DNA from: Spirochaetaceae bacterium
Lineage (GTDB): Bacteria; Spirochaetota; Spirochaetia; SZUA-6; Fen-1364
Length of the DNA: 9,085 nt
Assembly: GCA_003141795.1 (NCBI GenBank)
Contig: PLNO01000201.1
Span: forward strand, 1-9,085
Reading direction: 5' to 3'
Below the pieces are notes generated by a model. That model was given only the letters and a program-made list of their open reading frames with translations, made no database searches and had not been told where the DNA came from. This document shows, piece by piece, positions 6,977 through 9,085 of this stretch (positions are counted from its first letter, which is position 1; each line of letters starts with the position of its first letter). A program made the translations under genes and the position numbers.

Positions 6977-8278
6977 ATGGAAACGAAGGTTCTCAGCACT
7001 GAGGAGGCAGAACCTCCAGGTACGAGGCCCGTAGTTCAGGACCTTGCCGGAATGGCCGGCATCCGGACTACGATGGGTTCATTCACTTCCTATTCACGCT
7101 CCATCAAGCGAGCGCCCGCCTTTCCGAAGTTCACCGTTTCGAGCAGGTCAGAGGAGTTCAGAGCGCGCTTTTTCCCGCTGGCAACCGTTGCCGAGTGGTG
7201 CGACTGGCGCTGGCAGCTGCGCAATCGGGTCCGCACGGCAGACGTGCTGTCCACGATCGTGCGGCTCACCGAGGACGAACGGACCGCGATCAGCCGTCAC
7301 ACCGGCTCGCTGCCCTTTGCCATCACTCCCTACTATTTGAGCCTGCTTGATCCGGACAACCCCGAGCAGCCCCTGCGACGGACCATGATCCCCGTCACCG
7401 ACGAGTATCTGCACTCCACCGGCGAGGCTGAGGACCCTCTGGGTGAGGACAAGGACAGCCCGGCGCCGTGCATCGTGCACCGCTACCCCGACAGGGTGCT
7501 GTTCCTCGTGGCGAACTCCTGCGCCTCCAACTGCCGCTACTGCACGCGGTCGCGCATGGTGGAGAACCCCGACAACAACAGCATCTTCTTCCAGGCGCAG
7601 TGGGAGCAGGGCATCCAGTACATCGAGGCCCACACCGAGGTCAGGGACGTGCTGCTCTCCGGCGGCGACCCCCTCACGCTCTCCGATGAAAAGCTCGACT
7701 GGCTGTTGTCCCGCCTTCACAGGATCCCCCACGTGGAGTTCCTCCGCATCGGCACGAAGGCGCCGGTGGTGATGCCGCAGCGCATCACGGTGTCCCTCAC
7801 GCGGCTGCTGAAGCGCTACCATCCCCTCTGGATGAGCATCCACTTCACGCATCCCGACGAGCTCACCCCGGAGACGGTGGAGGCGTGTGCGCGCCTGGCG
7901 GACGCTGGGATCCCCCTGGGCAGCCAGACAGTTCTGCTCTCGGGCATCAATGATTCGGTGGAGACCATGACGCGGCTGATGCACGGCCTGCTCAAGGCGC
8001 GCGTGAAGCCGTACTACCTCTATCAGTGCGACCCCATCGTGGGCTCGTCCCACTTCCGCACGCCCGTGTCCAAGGGCCTGGAGATGATCCAGGGCCTGCG
8101 GGGGCACACCTCGGGCTACGCCGTTCCGCAGTACGTGATCGACGCCCCCGGGGGAGGCGGAAAGATCCCGCTCCTTCCCGAATACGTCGTCGGGCGGGAC
8201 GGGGGAGACCTGGTCCTCAGGAACTACCAGGGGCTTCTCTTCCGCTATCCTGATTCCGGGAGCTCGTGGAAAGCGTGA
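6977..8278 (+). CDS. kamA: Lysine 2,3-aminomutase-like radical SAM/PLP enzyme (KamA family)
   Basis: KamA enzymes move the alpha-amino group of L-lysine to give beta-lysine, using a [4Fe-4S] cluster, S-adenosylmethionine and PLP. The 433 residues include the radical SAM cysteines C182-x3-C186-x2-C189, then R191 of CTR, which in the clostridial enzyme binds the substrate carboxylate. The core motifs DWRWQLRNR (76-84), AITPYYLSL (115-123) and SPAPCIVHRYPDRVLFL (161-177) are present. D352 (YQCD) and D389 (VIDAPGGGGK) correspond to the clostridial aspartates that hold the lysine side-chain amine, and K396 is the PLP lysine, so lysine rather than glutamate is the likely substrate. Two things are odd. 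About 60 extra residues precede the conserved domain. The C-terminal zinc tail (CxCxxC) is missing, with Ser327 at the position of the fourth zinc cysteine. EpmB-type action on EF-P is an alternative, but no EF-P or epmA gene is visible. Confidence 0.9.
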   Translation: METKVLSTEEAEPPGTRPVVQDLAGMAGIRTTMGSFTSYSRSIKRAPAFPKFTVSSRSEEFRARFFPLATVAEWCDWRWQLRNRVRTADVLSTIVRLTEDERTAISRHTGSLPFAITPYYLSLLDPDNPEQPLRRTMIPVTDEYLHSTGEAEDPLGEDKDSPAPCIVHRYPDRVLFLVANSCASNCRYCTRSRMVENPDNNSIFFQAQWEQGIQYIEAHTEVRDVLLSGGDPLTLSDEKLDWLLSRLHRIPHVEFLRIGTKAPVVMPQRITVSLTRLLKRYHPLWMSIHFTHPDELTPETVEACARLADAGIPLGSQTVLLSGINDSVETMTRLMHGLLKARVKPYYLYQCDPIVGSSHFRTPVSKGLEMIQGLRGHTSGYAVPQYVIDAPGGGGKIPLLPEYVVGRDGGDLVLRNYQGLLFRYPDSGSSWKA

Positions 8279-8296
8279 GTTTGCCAGGATCCCTGC

Positions 8297-8331
8297 GCGC
8301 CGCGGCCCGAAAAGTCGCGGCGCACTTTTTT
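8297..8331 (+). terminator. Intrinsic terminator after kamA
   Basis: GCGCCGCG (8297-8304) pairs perfectly with CGCGGCGC (8316-8323). Two more inner pairs (C-G and a G-U wobble) extend the stem to 10 bp around a CCGAAAA loop. AC and six Ts (8326-8331) follow. It starts 18 nt after the kamA stop and ends 23 nt before the next start codon, so it would end or reduce transcription into the ATP-grasp gene. Confidence 0.85.
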
Positions 8332-8354
8332 CGGTTCACCTCCGCGGCCATGAT

Positions 8355-9085
8355 ATGAAAATCCCCACAGTGGCGATCGTCTACGGACAGGTGGACCCCT
8401 CGGCTCCCCCCGATGAGAGGGACGTGCTCGTCGAAGCGGATGCGGTGCGCACGGCACTGCATGCGCTGGGGCATCGCACGATCGACGTGCCACTCACCCT
8501 CGACCTCGGCGCCGCGGCAGCCCGGCTCAAAGCGGCGGCGCCCCTCATCGCGTTCAACCTCGCCGAGACCGTCGACGGCAAAGGGAGCCTCATCCAGCTC
8601 GCGCCGTCGCTGCTGGACAGCCTGAGGATCGCCTATACCGGCGCCCCCTGCGAGGCGATCGTTCTCACCTCCCACAAGCTGCTGGCGAAGAAGATGCTCG
8701 TCGCGGCGGGTATCGCCACCCCGCCGTGGACGACGGCTACGGCGGCTCTCAACCATGACCCGGACTTTCGGCATCCCTGGATCGTGAAATCCGTGTGGGA
8801 GCACGCCTCCATAGGTCTTTCGGACGGCTCGGTCGTCAACGACAGGGCAGAGCTCGCGGCGGAGGTGGAGCGCCGCACGGCAACCGAGCCGATCGATCAC
8901 CTCTTCGTAGAGGGGTTCGTCGAGGGACGCGAGTTCAACCTGGCCCTCCTCGGCGGCACCCCCGGTGGGAAACCGCAGGCGCTCCCACCGGCGGAGATCC
9001 AGTTCGTCGGGTTTCCCGAGGGCAAGCCGCGCATGGTCGGGTACAAAGCGAAATGGGCGGAAGGATCGTTCGAGTACGGCAGCAC
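8355..9085 (+). CDS. D-alanine-D-alanine ligase-like ATP-grasp enzyme (partial, cut by window edge)
   Basis: The reading frame is open from ATG 8355 to the window edge (243 complete codons), so the C-terminal third or so is missing. ATP-grasp ligases of this group activate a carboxylate with ATP and join it to an amine; true Ddl makes D-Ala-D-Ala for peptidoglycan. The N-terminal strand AIVYG (7-11) and FNLAET-DGKGSLIQL (67-82) match the Ddl N-domain. TSHKLLAKKMLVAAGIATPPW (105-125) is the usual DK..tK...GI..P helix. PWIVKSVWEHASIGLS (141-156) is the ATP-grasp strand and loop, with KS in place of the common KP. VEGFVEGREFNLALLG (185-200) and LPPAEIQF (210-217) are typical. Substrate cannot be read from this. 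Neither a Shine-Dalgarno nor a promoter is evident in the short gap after the kamA terminator. A non-peptidoglycan role, for example ligating beta-lysine, is possible given the neighbour. Confidence 0.88.
   Translation, partial: MKIPTVAIVYGQVDPSAPPDERDVLVEADAVRTALHALGHRTIDVPLTLDLGAAAARLKAAAPLIAFNLAETVDGKGSLIQLAPSLLDSLRIAYTGAPCEAIVLTSHKLLAKKMLVAAGIATPPWTTATAALNHDPDFRHPWIVKSVWEHASIGLSDGSVVNDRAELAAEVERRTATEPIDHLFVEGFVEGREFNLALLGGTPGGKPQALPPAEIQFVGFPEGKPRMVGYKAKWAEGSFEYGS

Noticed and set aside
7148..8107. 319-codon minus-strand frame opposite kamA
   Set aside because: It is a shadow of the strongly conserved KamA coding sequence and has no motifs of its own.

Overview
The window reads as ordinary, gene-dense bacterial chromosome of high GC (roughly two thirds by eye). 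Six genes can be called, plus a seventh cut by the right edge. There is no RNA gene, insertion sequence, phage gene, CRISPR array or origin that I can see. The phylum cannot be fixed from the sequence. The long N-terminal part of the diguanylate cyclase reminds me of spirochaete proteins, but that is a weak impression from memory.

Left block (1-1404, + strand): a YpeA-like GNAT acetyltransferase and a 312-residue uncharacterised protein that resembles a mutarotase-like DUF. They overlap by ATGA and are probably translationally coupled. A 15-bp palindrome sits just before the first gene.

Centre (1415-4199, + strand): a strong-looking extended -10 promoter drives a 908-residue soluble protein. 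It ends in a complete GGDEF domain (GGEEL signature, intact RxxD inhibitory site) behind about 700 residues that I cannot assign. The gene runs tail-to-tail into hflX with a 21-bp overlap. A perfect 8-bp hairpin lies at this convergent end.

Minus-strand pair (4179-6746): an HI0933/BaiN-type FAD flavoprotein is followed 18 nt later by hflX, which starts with GTG. A candidate promoter would place transcription initiation at the flavoprotein start codon, which has no Shine-Dalgarno, so this may be a leaderless transcript.

Right block (6977-9085, + strand): a lysine 2,3-aminomutase-like radical SAM/PLP enzyme keeps the lysine-recognition acids but has lost the whole C-terminal zinc site. An intrinsic terminator follows, then a D-Ala-D-Ala-ligase-like ATP-grasp enzyme (partial). 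Making beta-lysine and then ligating it is the most interesting functional hypothesis here, but it is inference. No system that I would call clearly new is proven by this window. The best leads are the kamA/ATP-grasp pair and the unassigned region of the GGDEF protein.
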